In this document: piece by piece, positions 49,954 through 60,174 of the stretch
Layout of the letters: every line of letters starts with the position of its first letter
Position numbering within the stretch: the stretch's first letter is position 1
NCBI GenBank assembly: GCA_934148995.1
Contig: CAKPDM010000004.1
Location: 1-64,000 of the forward strand
Direction of reading: 5' to 3'
DNA length: 64,000 bases
Origin: an uncultured Bacilli bacterium
GTDB taxonomy: Bacteria; Bacillota_I; Bacilli_A; RF39; UBA660
Program-made: the position numbers and the translations under genes
Notes under the pieces: model-generated
The model's input: the letters and a program-made list of their open reading frames with translations, nothing else
Told to the model about the DNA's origin: nothing
The model's database searches: none

Positions 49954-49983
49954 TTGTAACTTAGTTGTAACTTTAGTTATAAT
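49954..49983 (+). promoter_or_regulatory. Promoter of the Bce-like ABC operon with TTGTAACTT direct repeats
   Basis: TTGTAA (49954-49959), 18-bp spacer and TATAAT (49978-49983). Two direct repeats, TTGTAACTTAG at 49954-49964 and TTGTAACTTTAG at 49965-49976, overlap the -35 with an 11-bp pitch. This is the layout of an OmpR-family regulator site, and such a regulator is encoded downstream. Confidence 0.6.
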
Positions 49984-50015
49984 ATAATACTAATAAGAAA
50001 CGGAGGAATTAAGTT

Positions 50016-50687
50016 ATGGAAATTTTAAGAGTAGATAATTTAACTAAAATTTATGGTAAAGATACAACTAAAGTAGTAGCATTGGATCATGTGTCTTTCA
50101 CAGTAGAAAAAGGAGAATTTGTTGCTATTGTTGGAGCATCAGGTTCTGGTAAATCAACTTTATTACATTTGATAGGTGGAGTTGATCGACCAACTTCTGG
50201 TAAGGTGTATATAGATGGAAAAGATATCTTTAAATTTAATGATGATAAACTTGCTATATTTAGAAGAAGACAAGTAGGATTAATTTATCAATTTTATAAT
50301 TTAATACCTATCCTAAATGTAGAAGAAAATATTACTTTACCCCTTGCCTTAGATAATCGTGAAGTAGATAAAGAAAGATTAGCTAGTCTATTAAAATTAC
50401 TAGGACTAGAAAATAGAAAAAATCATCTTCCTAATGAACTATCAGGAGGACAACAACAAAGAACAAGTATTGGTCGTGCTATAATTACTAATCCAACAAT
50501 TATCTTAGCCGATGAACCAACTGGTAATTTAGATTCAAAATCAAGTGATGAAATAGTAGCATTATTAAAAAAATCTAATAAAGAACTTAATCAAACAATA
50601 ATTATGATTACTCATAATATGGAAATAGCAAAAGTTGCTGATAGGATAATAAAAATTGAAGATGGAAAAATTGTTTCGGAGGTATAA
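50016..50687 (+). CDS. ABC transporter ATP-binding protein (BceA/LolD-like)
   Basis: A 223-aa ATPase with Walker A GASGSGKST (near 40), signature LSGGQQQRTSIGRA (near 142), Walker B IILADEPTGNLDSKSS and the H-loop MITHNM. It belongs to the MacB/BceA group that drives peptide sensing and removal or membrane release. It is two bases from its permease. CGGAGG precedes the ATG. Confidence 0.92.
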   Translation: MEILRVDNLTKIYGKDTTKVVALDHVSFTVEKGEFVAIVGASGSGKSTLLHLIGGVDRPTSGKVYIDGKDIFKFNDDKLAIFRRRQVGLIYQFYNLIPILNVEENITLPLALDNREVDKERLASLLKLLGLENRKNHLPNELSGGQQQRTSIGRAIITNPTIILADEPTGNLDSKSSDEIVALLKKSNKELNQTIIMITHNMEIAKVADRIIKIEDGKIVSEV

Positions 50688-50689
50688 TT

Positions 50690-53263
50690 ATGACATTACT
50701 TAATAAATTAACAATTAAAAATCTTAAATTAAATAAAAAAAGAACTATTGTTACAATTATTGGTATTATGTTATCAGTAGCTTTAATTACAGCAGTAGCA
50801 TCTATGTATGCTAGTGGAATTAAATCTTTAATAAAATATGAAACCATTATCAAAGGTGACTTTCATACTGCCTTTTATAATGTTCCTACTAGTGATATTG
50901 ATAAATTTATAAATAATAGAAATATTGAAAAATTAAATATAACGGAAGGACTTGGTTATGCTAAAATAGATTCTAAAAATGAAGATAAACCTTATGCTTA
51001 TCTAAAAGGATTTACTAAAGACGCTCTTAATAATCTATCCGTTAGATTAGTTAAGGGTAGATTACCAGAAAATACTAATGAGATAGTTATACCTACACAC
51101 TTAAAAACAAATGGTCGCTTGGATTTAAAACTTAATGATAGCATTACACTGGAAGTTGGTAAAAGAATAGATTCTAAAGGTAGCGAACTATCTCAAAGTG
51201 ATAAGTATCAAAATACTGATGGTGAATACTTAGTTGAAACGCAAACTAAGACTTATAAAATAGTAGGTATTATAGAAAGACCTGCTACTAATATTGAATA
51301 TTATACTGCTCCAGGTTATACCTTTATTACCTATATAGATAATAAAAACTTATCTGGAAATGTAGATATCTATGCTAAGTTTACAAAAGATGGTGTAAAA
51401 AACTGGGATAAAACGATTGCTAATATTTTAGGAGTATCCCAAGTATTATTTAGAAAAGTCTATAATCAAGAAATAGAATCAGAAAAACTAACTGAACAAT
51501 TAAAAAAGACGTATATGTTTGATATGAATAAATATCTTATTGATCTAGAAACTAATCCTATTTCAAGTACTAGTATGGGAGACTTAGGAAAAGTACTTGC
51601 TATTGTGATAGTTATTATAGTATTTACCTCTATATTTTGTATTAAAAATAGTTTTGATATATCAATTACTGAAAAAATAAGACAGTATGGTATGCTAAGA
51701 AGTATAGGAGCTACTAAAAAGCAGATAAAAAGAAATGTTTTTTATGAAGCTACTATCCTTGGTTTAATAGGTATACCCTTAGGAATAATCTTAGGATGTT
51801 TAGCTACCTATATATTAATCATTATTAGTAATTATTATTTAACTGATGTAATTCAAACTGGTTTTAAATTAGAATTAGTATTTTCAACTTATGCTATTTT
51901 AGTAGCTATAATATTAGGTATAATAACTATCTATTTCTCAGCATTAAAAAGTGCTACAAGAGCTTCTAAAGTATCAGAAATAGATTCTATTAGAAATAGT
52001 GCTAATTTAAAGATTTCTTCTAAAAAAATAAAATCTCCTAAATATATAAAAAAACTATTCGGTATAGGAGGAGTAATATCTTTTAAGAATTTGAAAAGAA
52101 ATAAGAAAAAGTATAGAACTACCATTATATCAATAACAGTTTCGACCTTTGTATTTATTGCTTTATATAGCTTTATGGAATTAGCTTTTCAAAATGTAAA
52201 TAATGAATTAAAAGTATCTGATTTTAATATCTCATTAAGTACTAATGCAATTAATGATTATTCATATAGTAAGTTTCTTAAAACAGTTAACTTATCTGGT
52301 GTAGAAGATTATGCTATATTAAGAAATAGTGAATTATCTTTTACTGGTTCTCATTCTAGTAAAGAATATTTAGAATATTTTGGTACTAAAAAAGAAAATG
52401 ATGCTGAAGAAGATATTACTATTTTTGCTATAGGTAAAAAACAGTATGATAAATACATTAAATCATTAGGGTTAAACTATGATGATATAAAAGATAAAGT
52501 GATACTTTTTGATAAGCAATATATAACTAGTTATGATAAAAATAATAATAGAATAACAAAGAATATTAGAGTTTATGACTTTAATAAAGGTGATGTAATT
52601 ACCTCTACTAACAACCAATTAAACTTAGAAATAGGGGCTATATCTTCTATAGAACCTAATCTTCTAAAAAATCTATCTAACAGCTACTTAATAATTAGTG
52701 ATGAAATGTTTGATAAGATAGCTAAAACTAATAACTTAGATATTTATTATAAAGCAAGTAATGCTGATAAGTTACAAGATGAACTTGATAGTTATTTAAA
52801 TGGGGAAAGTTATAATATTGACAATAAAGAAGAAAATGTAAGAATAATGAATAACTTATTTACCTTAATCGCTATATTTCTATATGGATTTATTATTGTA
52901 ATCTCATTAATTGGAATAACTAACATCTTTAATACTATTACTACTAATATGGAATTAAGAAAACAAGAATTTGCTATGTTAAAATCTATTGGTATGACTT
53001 CAAAAGAATTTAAAAGAATGATAAGATTAGAAAGTTTATTTATGGGTATTAAATCATTACTATTTGGTATACTTATCGGAATAGTATTATCTTATTTGAT
53101 TTACTTATCTTCAGATTCTGATATACCTTATAAATTACCTATCGTTGCTATTATAATATCGATACTAGTAGTATTTATACTTATTTCCTTAATTATGAAG
53201 TATTCTCTTAATAAGATTAGTAAACAAAATACTATTGAAACAATTAGAAATGAAAATATCTAG
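50690..53263 (+). CDS. FtsX-type ABC permease (BceB/MacB-like)
   Basis: An 857-aa permease. A helix near 20-38 is followed by a large outer domain; helices near 305-325, 355-380 and 395-418 form the first FtsX domain; one near 475-493, a second outer region and three helices near 725-850 form the second. The motif REKxxxYGMLRSIGAT-like segment (EKIRQYGMLRSIGATKKQIK) and ELRKQEFAMLKSIGMTSKEF mark the two FtsX halves. With the ATPase and the two-component system downstream it resembles antimicrobial-peptide detoxification modules. Confidence 0.88.
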   Translation: MTLLNKLTIKNLKLNKKRTIVTIIGIMLSVALITAVASMYASGIKSLIKYETIIKGDFHTAFYNVPTSDIDKFINNRNIEKLNITEGLGYAKIDSKNEDKPYAYLKGFTKDALNNLSVRLVKGRLPENTNEIVIPTHLKTNGRLDLKLNDSITLEVGKRIDSKGSELSQSDKYQNTDGEYLVETQTKTYKIVGIIERPATNIEYYTAPGYTFITYIDNKNLSGNVDIYAKFTKDGVKNWDKTIANILGVSQVLFRKVYNQEIESEKLTEQLKKTYMFDMNKYLIDLETNPISSTSMGDLGKVLAIVIVIIVFTSIFCIKNSFDISITEKIRQYGMLRSIGATKKQIKRNVFYEATILGLIGIPLGIILGCLATYILIIISNYYLTDVIQTGFKLELVFSTYAILVAIILGIITIYFSALKSATRASKVSEIDSIRNSANLKISSKKIKSPKYIKKLFGIGGVISFKNLKRNKKKYRTTIISITVSTFVFIALYSFMELAFQNVNNELKVSDFNISLSTNAINDYSYSKFLKTVNLSGVEDYAILRNSELSFTGSHSSKEYLEYFGTKKENDAEEDITIFAIGKKQYDKYIKSLGLNYDDIKDKVILFDKQYITSYDKNNNRITKNIRVYDFNKGDVITSTNNQLNLEIGAISSIEPNLLKNLSNSYLIISDEMFDKIAKTNNLDIYYKASNADKLQDELDSYLNGESYNIDNKEENVRIMNNLFTLIAIFLYGFIIVISLIGITNIFNTITTNMELRKQEFAMLKSIGMTSKEFKRMIRLESLFMGIKSLLFGILIGIVLSYLIYLSSDSDIPYKLPIVAIIISILVVFILISLIMKYSLNKISKQNTIETIRNENI

Positions 53264-53292
53264 ATAGGGAGCTTCTGCTCCTTATATTTTGC

Positions 53293-53298
53293 TATAAT
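53293..53298 (+). promoter_or_regulatory. -10 element before the response regulator
   Basis: TATAAT at 53293-53298 lies 22 bases before the regulator start. A 7-bp hairpin (53266-53272/53277-53283) just upstream may partly end the permease transcript. Confidence 0.45.
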
Positions 53299-53320
53299 AT
53301 TAATGAAGGGAGCTACAAAT

Positions 53321-53977
53321 ATGAATATTTTACTAGTAGAAGATGCAGAATCAATTATTAAAGGACTTACATATTCCTTGGAAAAAAGTAATTATAAACT
53401 AGTTATTAAAACTACAATAAAAGATACTAAAGAATACTTACTTTCTAATACAAATATTGATTTAATCATTCTTGATATTACTTTACCTGATGGTAATGGT
53501 TTTGATTTATTTGTAAATACTATTAAAAACTTAAAGATACCGACTATTTTCTTAACAGCAAAAGATGAAGAAGATGATATTGTTAAAGGTCTAGATATAG
53601 GAGCAGAAGATTATATAACTAAACCTTTTTCTACTAGGGAAGTAATAGCAAGAATTAATCGAATATTATTAAGATGTAAAAAGAAAAGTATTATTAAGAT
53701 TAAAGATATTTCTTATGATATGGATAAATTAGTTTTAATGAAAAATAATACTCCTATAGAATTAACAGCATTAGAGTTAAAACTAGTTAATCTCTTATTT
53801 GTAAATATAAATAAAGTTGTAAGTAGAAATGTTATCTTAGATAAGATTTGGGATTGGACTGGTAATTATGTTGATGACCATACAGTAACCGTTTACTTTA
53901 AGAGAATAAGAGAAAAGATAGGAACTAATATAATTACTACTATTAAAGGAATGGGGTATAGAATAGATGAAGAATAA
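53321..53977 (+). CDS. OmpR-family response regulator
   Basis: A 218-aa regulator. The receiver domain (about 1-115) has the acceptor Asp in LIILDITLPDGNGF (near 52) and the Lys in ITKPFS (near 102). A winged-helix DNA-binding domain follows (about 128-218, ending TTIKGMGYRIDEE). I start at ATG 53321 with AAGGGAG eight bases upstream. Its end overlaps the kinase gene. It probably controls the ABC operon through the TTGTAACTT repeats. Confidence 0.92.
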   Translation: MNILLVEDAESIIKGLTYSLEKSNYKLVIKTTIKDTKEYLLSNTNIDLIILDITLPDGNGFDLFVNTIKNLKIPTIFLTAKDEEDDIVKGLDIGAEDYITKPFSTREVIARINRILLRCKKKSIIKIKDISYDMDKLVLMKNNTPIELTALELKLVNLLFVNINKVVSRNVILDKIWDWTGNYVDDHTVTVYFKRIREKIGTNIITTIKGMGYRIDEE

Positions 53978-55190
53978 ACTTAGATTAAAACAATATATTA
54001 CTTCTACCTTAATTGTTTTTATATGTTTGTTTGTTATGTTTCTAATTTTAAATATCTATGAATATAAAACTTATACTAAAAACTTTAATAATAAAATTAG
54101 TGCTATTATAACTTTGGTTAAAGATAAGTATCCAGAAATAACTGATAAAGAAATTATAGAAATAATAAATAGTAACAAACAATCAGATGATTCTTTTTTC
54201 CTTAAATATGGAATTGATATAGATAATAAAGCAGTACTACTAGAAAATGATAAGAGTTATCATACATTTTTAATTATTAATATGTCTTTTCTAATAATAA
54301 CTATTGCTAGTTTATGTATATTATATTTTAGATACAATTATAAAAGAAAAAATGATATAAAAGATATTATTAAATGTATAGAACAAATTAATAGAAGGAA
54401 TTATGAATTAAAGATAGATACAATTTCAGAAGATGAATTATCAATTTTAAAAAATGAAATATATAAGACTGCTGTAATGTTAAAAGAAGCAGCTTTAAAT
54501 TCTAATAAAGATAAACTTAATCTAAAGAAGTCATTAGAAGATATCTCTCATCAATTAAAAACACCTCTTACTAGTATATTAGTGCTATTAGATAATCTTA
54601 TTGATGAACCAGATATGGATTCTAGTATTAGAAATGATTTTATTATTGATATAAAAAGGAATGTTATAAATATTAATTTTTTAGTACAAGCACTTTTAAA
54701 ATTGTCTAAGTTTGATGCTAATACTGTCCACTTTATAAAAAAAGAAAATGATTTAGAAATGATTGTTAAGGAAGCAATTAAGAATGTTTCTACTTTATGT
54801 GATTTAAGAAATATAAATATAAAATTAAATACTTTAGAAAATGCTAAAGTAAAGTGTGATGCTAAATGGCAAATAGAAGCAATAACTAATATAATAAAAA
54901 ATGCTATAGAACACTCAAAAGATAATTCAAATATAGTAATAAATATAGATAACAATAGAGTTTATTCTAAGATTGAAGTGATTGATTTTGGTGATGGAAT
55001 ATCTAAAAGAGATATTAAGCATATTTTTGAAAGATTTTATAAGGGAGAAAATGCCACATCTAATAGTATAGGAATTGGTCTTGCTTTAGCAAAAACTATT
55101 ATAGAAGAAGATAAGGGAACTATAGCAGTAGAATCAAATGAATCTAATACTAAGTTTACTATTAAATACTTTAAACTTACATTTGAGTAA
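53967..55190 (+). CDS. Sensor histidine kinase
   Basis: A 407-aa kinase with two helices (about 11-30 and 100-120) enclosing a short outer loop of about 70 residues, then a HAMP-like linker, the H box SLEDISHQLKTPLTSIL (His near 195), the N box ITNIIKNAIEHSKD and the G boxes VIDFGDGISKRD and NSIGIGLALAKTI. It overlaps the regulator by 11 bases. The small sensor loop is typical of kinases that sense through a partner transporter. Confidence 0.92.
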   Translation: MKNKLRLKQYITSTLIVFICLFVMFLILNIYEYKTYTKNFNNKISAIITLVKDKYPEITDKEIIEIINSNKQSDDSFFLKYGIDIDNKAVLLENDKSYHTFLIINMSFLIITIASLCILYFRYNYKRKNDIKDIIKCIEQINRRNYELKIDTISEDELSILKNEIYKTAVMLKEAALNSNKDKLNLKKSLEDISHQLKTPLTSILVLLDNLIDEPDMDSSIRNDFIIDIKRNVININFLVQALLKLSKFDANTVHFIKKENDLEMIVKEAIKNVSTLCDLRNINIKLNTLENAKVKCDAKWQIEAITNIIKNAIEHSKDNSNIVINIDNNRVYSKIEVIDFGDGISKRDIKHIFERFYKGENATSNSIGIGLALAKTIIEEDKGTIAVESNESNTKFTIKYFKLTFE

Positions 55191-55192
55191 GT

Positions 55193-55662
55193 GAATTAAA
55201 AAAAAATTCAGTTGATGAAGAAATACATAATACTGGTTGTTGGAAAAAGTATGAAAATAAACTAAGAAATATTGATTTAAAGTTAGCTTATCCAGATGAA
55301 GTTGATAATCTTATGTTTAATTTACTAATGGACTGGAATGAACTTATAAATCCAACAATAGAAGATATAGCAAAGTTTCATTATCGTTTTGAATTAATTC
55401 ATCCTTTTCAAGATGATAATGGTAGAATAGGAAGATTTATAATACTAAAACAGTGTATTGAAAGTGATATTGATTTGATTGCAATTGATAATGGGTATGA
55501 AAAAAATATAAAGAAGCTTTATATAAAGCTCAAAAAATAGATGATGTTTCTTTTCTAGTTGATGTATTTAGTAAATGTCAAAAAAGATTAGATGAAAAAA
55601 TGATAGACTATAAAAATACTATTGATTTAGTTAAGAGAGAAATTGAAAGTGAAGACAGATGA
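55193..55662 (+). pseudogene. Fic-domain gene, truncated and frameshifted
   Basis: Open reading from about 55193 without a start codon gives a Fic core with HPFQDDNGRIGRFIILKQCI; the intact ATG-started piece is 55313-55540. After 55500 the frame ends at a stop, while the next frame continues the family pattern (KEALYKAQKIDDVSFLVDVF) to 55662. The switch falls at an A-rich run near 55499-55507. The missing N-terminus and the frameshift both mark a decayed Fic-family AMP-transferase gene. A sequencing error could explain only the frameshift. Confidence 0.72.
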
Positions 55663-55680
55663 TGACTAATGTCTTTTTTC
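55652..55680 (+). terminator. Terminator after the Fic remnant
   Basis: A stem AAGACA (55652-55657)/TGTCTT (55670-55675) followed by a T run to 55679. It separates the remnant from rlmN. Confidence 0.6.
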
Positions 55681-55752
55681 GTATATAATGCTAAATTAAT
55701 TTTAATTTTAGTCTTTCTTTGCTATAATATAGTAGAAATGTGGTGATTAAAC

Positions 55753-56772
55753 TTGAATATATATAATTTAACAAAAGAAGAGATGATTAGTTATGCTCTA
55801 GATAAAGGATATAAGAAGTTTTATGGGGAAGAACTATTTACTTGGTTATATCAAAAAAGAATTACTAATTTAGATGAAATGACTAATCTAAAAAAAGAAT
55901 TTAGAGAAATGATAAGTGAAGACTTTGTCTTTGGAACTGTTAAATTAACGGTAGTAGAAAAAGATAAGGATGTAGAAAAATACTTATTTACTTTAAAAGA
56001 TAATGAACACATCGAAGCAGTATTAATGAAACATGATTATGGCTTATCATTATGTATTTCTTCCCAAGTAGGGTGTAATATGGGATGTAAGTTTTGTGAA
56101 TCTGGTAGAAGAAAGAAACAGAGAAACTTAACAACAGGAGAGATGGTAGAACAAATACTTTTAATAGAAGATAACTGTGGTATGCGAATAAGTCATGTAG
56201 TAGTAATGGGAATAGGAGAACCATTTGATAATTATGATAACCTATGTAATATGATAAGAATAATCAATGACCCGAAAGGACTTGCTATTGGAGCTCGTCA
56301 TATAACAGTATCAACTTGTGGTATAGTACCTAAGATTAAAGAATTTGCTGACTTTCCTTATCAAGTAAACCTTGCCATCTCTCTTCATGCCCCAACAGAT
56401 GAATTAAGAAAAGAAATAATGCCGATTGCAAAAGCATATTCTCTTAGTGAGCTAATGGATGCTCTTAACTACTATATTAAAAAGACTAATAGAAGAGTAA
56501 CATTTGAATATATTCTCTTAAATAACGTTAATGATAGTGAAGAAAACGCTAAAGAATTAGTTAAGCTAATAAAAGGAATGAATGCTTATGTTAATTTGAT
56601 TCCTTACAATGCAACAGAACATTTACAGTTTAAAAGATCAAACTCTTTAAATATTGCTAAATTTTATGATATACTAAAAAAGAATAACATCTGTGTAACT
56701 ATAAGACGTGAGTTTGGTTCGAAGATAAGTGCAGCGTGTGGACAATTAAGAAGTAAAAAGGAGGAAGTATGA
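55753..56772 (+). CDS. rlmN: 23S rRNA/tRNA adenine-C2 methyltransferase RlmN
   Basis: A 339-aa radical SAM enzyme that methylates A2503 of 23S rRNA and A37 of some tRNAs. The iron-sulphur motif is CNMGCKFC (near 104-111); the second conserved Cys is in ISAACGQL near 330. Start is TTG at 55753 after GGTGAT; no in-frame ATG gives a full N-terminus. TATAAT lies at 55723-55728. It overlaps prpC by four bases. Confidence 0.94.
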   Translation: MNIYNLTKEEMISYALDKGYKKFYGEELFTWLYQKRITNLDEMTNLKKEFREMISEDFVFGTVKLTVVEKDKDVEKYLFTLKDNEHIEAVLMKHDYGLSLCISSQVGCNMGCKFCESGRRKKQRNLTTGEMVEQILLIEDNCGMRISHVVVMGIGEPFDNYDNLCNMIRIINDPKGLAIGARHITVSTCGIVPKIKEFADFPYQVNLAISLHAPTDELRKEIMPIAKAYSLSELMDALNYYIKKTNRRVTFEYILLNNVNDSEENAKELVKLIKGMNAYVNLIPYNATEHLQFKRSNSLNIAKFYDILKKNNICVTIRREFGSKISAACGQLRSKKEEV

Positions 56773-57512
56773 AAACATTTTGTTTAACAGATCCAGGAAA
56801 AGTGAGAGATCATAATGAAGACAGTGTTTTAATAATAAATAAAAAATCTGGTGAAGTTTTGTTAGCTATTGCAGATGGAATGGGAGGTCATTCTGCGGGG
56901 GAAGTAGCTAGTAATATTGCAATTAGTTATTTAGGTAATCACTTTCAAGAAACATTTGAAAATAAAGATAAACTGCAAGCAGCGTCTTGGTTACGCGATA
57001 GTGTAGATGAAATAAATGATTTAATATTTGAACATGAAAAAACACATCCTGAGAGTAAAGGAATGGGAACAACCTTAGTAACAGCTATAGTTACTAAAGA
57101 TTATATTTTATTTGGTAATATTGGTGATTCATCTGGGTTTGTGATGAAAGATGGAACACTTCATAAAGTTACCTATGATCATACATTAGTTAATTTATTA
57201 GTATCAGCAGGAGAACTAACAGAAGAAGAAGCAAAAGATCACCCTAAGAAAAATGTTTTAATGAAAGCGCTTGGTGCTAATGAAAAAGTAGATATAGACA
57301 TCTTTGATTGTGATATGAATATAGACGAAATATTATTATCTAGTGATGGACTTACTAATATGCTAGAACCTAATCAAATAGAAGGAGTCCTATTAGAAGA
57401 TATTGATATAGAAGATAAAGTTATTAAATTAATAAGAAAGGCTAATAATCGTGGTGGAACAGATAATATTTCTGTCGCATATATGCAATTAGAAGAGGGT
57501 GAAGAAAAGTGA
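56769..57512 (+). CDS. prpC: PP2C-family Ser/Thr phosphatase PrpC
   Basis: A 247-aa metal-dependent phosphatase that reverses PrkC phosphorylation. Motifs: DPGKVRDHNEDS, ADGMGGHSAGEVAS, GMGTTLV, GNIGDSSGFV and the terminal NRGGTDNISVAYM supply the metal-binding Asp. It overlaps rlmN and prkC by four bases each, the usual rlmN-prpC-prkC-rsgA-rpe cluster. Confidence 0.94.
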   Translation: MKTFCLTDPGKVRDHNEDSVLIINKKSGEVLLAIADGMGGHSAGEVASNIAISYLGNHFQETFENKDKLQAASWLRDSVDEINDLIFEHEKTHPESKGMGTTLVTAIVTKDYILFGNIGDSSGFVMKDGTLHKVTYDHTLVNLLVSAGELTEEEAKDHPKKNVLMKALGANEKVDIDIFDCDMNIDEILLSSDGLTNMLEPNQIEGVLLEDIDIEDKVIKLIRKANNRGGTDNISVAYMQLEEGEEK

Positions 57513-59326
57513 TAACAAAGGGGCAAAAAATAAATAATCGTTATGAAATAATTCGCACTATTGGTGAAGGTGGAATGGCGAATGTTTATCTTGGTTATGA
57601 TACTATCCTAGACCGTAATGTAGCAATTAAGGTTTTAAGAGGAGATTTATCGAGTGATGAAAAGTTTGTAAGGCGTTTTCAAAGAGAAGCTTTATCAGCA
57701 TCTAGTCTTTCTCATCCTAATATAGTGGAAGTTTATGATGTTGGTGAAGATAATGGACTATATTATATCGTTATGGAATATATTGATGGGAAAACACTAA
57801 AGCAATTACTAAAGAAACGTGGTAGTTTAACACTTAGTGAAGCAATCGATATTATGTTACAGTTAACTGATGGAATGGCTCATGCTCATGATAGTTATAT
57901 TGTTCATAGAGATTTAAAACCACAAAATATAATGATTAAAGATGATGGTCAAATTAAAATTACAGACTTTGGTATTGCAATGGCTTTAAATGCCACGCAA
58001 CTTACCCAAACTAATTCCGTAATGGGAAGTGTGCATTATTTACCACCAGAACAAGCAGCAGGAAAAGGTGCTACTATTCAAAGTGATATTTATTCAATGG
58101 GAATTATCTTTTATGAATTATTAACAGGAGAGTTACCATTTAAAGGTGATAGTGCTGTTGAGATAGCTTTGAAACAAATGAAAGAACCACTTCCTGATGT
58201 TCATAAATTAAATAAAGATATACCCCAAAGTATTGAAAATATTATTTTAAAAGCTACGGCTAAGAATCCAAAGAATCGTTATCAAAATGTTAGAGAGATG
58301 TATCAAGATTTATTAACTGCTCTAAATGATGATAGAATGAATGAAGAGCCTTATGTTTATCCTTATAAAGAGCATGAAATAGATGATGCTACTAAAGTAA
58401 TGAAACCAATCGAAGAAGGCGAAGCAATCGCTACACCGATTGTTGATGATAACGTCAAAAAAACCAATAAATGGGTAAAGATATTAGCTGGTGTTTTAGC
58501 AGGTATTGCTCTTATTTGTTTAACTGTTTTCTTTATTATTCCAGCAGTTACCACCGAACCAGATGTTATTGTTCCTGATGTTAGTGATATGTCTTTAACT
58601 AAAGCTGAAAAAACATTACAAGATAAAGGGTTTGAAGTAGCAACTAAGATAAAAGAAGTATCTAGCGATAAGATTAAAGAAGGAAAAATAGTTAAAACTG
58701 ATCCAGAAGCTGGTAGAAGTATTAAAAAAGGAACAACTATTACGCTTTATCGTTCTAAAGGTGAAGATAAATATACAGTTAAAGACTATACTGGTCAAAA
58801 TTATATAGCTGTTCAAACAGAACTAGAAACAGTTTATGGTATTGATGTTAGTATTGAAAAGAAAGATGTTGATACTTCTCGTGAATATGATGAACAAGAA
58901 ATAGTTGGTCAAAGTGTTAAAAAAGGGGAGAAACTTGCTAAAGGTGACAGTATAATATTATATATACCAAATATTAGTGAAGTTTATCCTGATATGCAAT
59001 CAGAAGGTTGGAGCAAAGATGATGCGGATGCTTTTGCTACTAAGTATGGTCTAAATATTGTTTTCCAAGAAGAAGAAACAACAGCTTATGAAGAAGGAAA
59101 AGTAATAAGACAAAGTAGAGCAGCAGGAAGTCCAATCATTAAAAATGCTACTATTACGGTAACAATTGCTAAGAAACCAAAAGAACCAACAACTAATAAT
59201 AACACTACTACTGATAGTAATAAGAAAGATAATACAACTTCATCAGATAGTAATAATACTACAAATAGTGGTAATACTAGTAATAATCAAAGTCAAAGTG
59301 ATAGTACAACCAAACATAACAATTAA
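57509..59326 (+). CDS. prkC: Ser/Thr protein kinase PrkC with PASTA domains
   Basis: A 605-aa Hanks-type kinase. Kinase domain about 10-270: IGEGGMANVYLGYD, AIKVL, catalytic HRDLKPQN, DFGIA. A helix near 322-344 and three PASTA domains outside (about 350-560; VPDVSDMSLTKAEKTLQDKG is the first) follow. PASTA domains bind muropeptides; PrkC signals spore germination in Bacillus. The tail is Asn/Thr/Ser-rich. It overlaps prpC by four bases. Confidence 0.95.
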   Translation: MITKGQKINNRYEIIRTIGEGGMANVYLGYDTILDRNVAIKVLRGDLSSDEKFVRRFQREALSASSLSHPNIVEVYDVGEDNGLYYIVMEYIDGKTLKQLLKKRGSLTLSEAIDIMLQLTDGMAHAHDSYIVHRDLKPQNIMIKDDGQIKITDFGIAMALNATQLTQTNSVMGSVHYLPPEQAAGKGATIQSDIYSMGIIFYELLTGELPFKGDSAVEIALKQMKEPLPDVHKLNKDIPQSIENIILKATAKNPKNRYQNVREMYQDLLTALNDDRMNEEPYVYPYKEHEIDDATKVMKPIEEGEAIATPIVDDNVKKTNKWVKILAGVLAGIALICLTVFFIIPAVTTEPDVIVPDVSDMSLTKAEKTLQDKGFEVATKIKEVSSDKIKEGKIVKTDPEAGRSIKKGTTITLYRSKGEDKYTVKDYTGQNYIAVQTELETVYGIDVSIEKKDVDTSREYDEQEIVGQSVKKGEKLAKGDSIILYIPNISEVYPDMQSEGWSKDDADAFATKYGLNIVFQEEETTAYEEGKVIRQSRAAGSPIIKNATITVTIAKKPKEPTTNNNTTTDSNKKDNTTSSDSNNTTNSGNTSNNQSQSDSTTKHNN

Positions 59327-59340
59327 TTAAGGAGATCTCA

Positions 59341-60174
59341 ATGAAACAAGGACAAATTATAACTTTACAGAAAAATCAATATATTGTGAAAAGTGATGAT
59401 TTAAAAGTTTCTTGTGTAATAAGAGGAAAAATCAGACAACAACAACTTCTTCCACGCGTGGGAGATTTTGTTTTGTTTGATGAAAATAAAAAAGTGATAG
59501 AAAAAATATTACCAAGAAAAAATAGCTTTTTAAGACCATTAGTAAGTAACATAGATCAAGCGATAATAGTAACAAGTGTTAAAGAACCAGACTTTTCTTT
59601 ATCTCTTTTAGATAGACTTTTAACTTTAATGGAATTAGCTAAAGTAGAAGGAATTATCTGCCTTACTAAACTTGATTTAATAAGTGATATAGAGAAAAAA
59701 GAGATATTAGAAAAGATGAATTACTATCAAGAATTGGGTTATAAAGTAGTAGTTAATACTGATTTAGATAGTATTAAAGAATTATTGAAAGATAAAACTA
59801 GTGTTTTTATTGGGCAGACGGGAGCAGGTAAATCAACACTATTAAATAAATTATCACCTGATTGGAATTTAAAGACAGGCGAAATATCTAAAGCTTTAGG
59901 AAGAGGAAAACATACTACTAGAACAGTTGAGTTATTTGAATTTTTAGATGGTCAAGTTCTTGATACACCGGGATTTTCGGCTCTTAACTTTGAAGGGTAT
60001 AAAAGGGAAGATATTAAAGAAGCTTTTAGAGAGTTTAAGTTATATACTTGTCCTTTTAAAGATTGTTCGCATACTAAAGAAGGGGAATGTGAAATTAAAA
60101 GACAAGTTGAAATTGGTAATATAATGAATAGTAGATATCAAGCTTATTTACAGTATTTGAAGGAGGTAAAGTAA
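59341..60174 (+). CDS. rsgA: Ribosome small-subunit GTPase RsgA
   Basis: A 277-aa circularly permuted GTPase acting late in 30S assembly. OB fold first, then G4 TKLD, G1 GQTGAGKST and G3 DTPGFSAL in the permuted order, then the zinc site CPFKDCSHTKEGEC. AAGGAG precedes the ATG. Its stop overlaps the rpe start. Confidence 0.95.
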   Translation: MKQGQIITLQKNQYIVKSDDLKVSCVIRGKIRQQQLLPRVGDFVLFDENKKVIEKILPRKNSFLRPLVSNIDQAIIVTSVKEPDFSLSLLDRLLTLMELAKVEGIICLTKLDLISDIEKKEILEKMNYYQELGYKVVVNTDLDSIKELLKDKTSVFIGQTGAGKSTLLNKLSPDWNLKTGEISKALGRGKHTTRTVELFEFLDGQVLDTPGFSALNFEGYKREDIKEAFREFKLYTCPFKDCSHTKEGECEIKRQVEIGNIMNSRYQAYLQYLKEVK

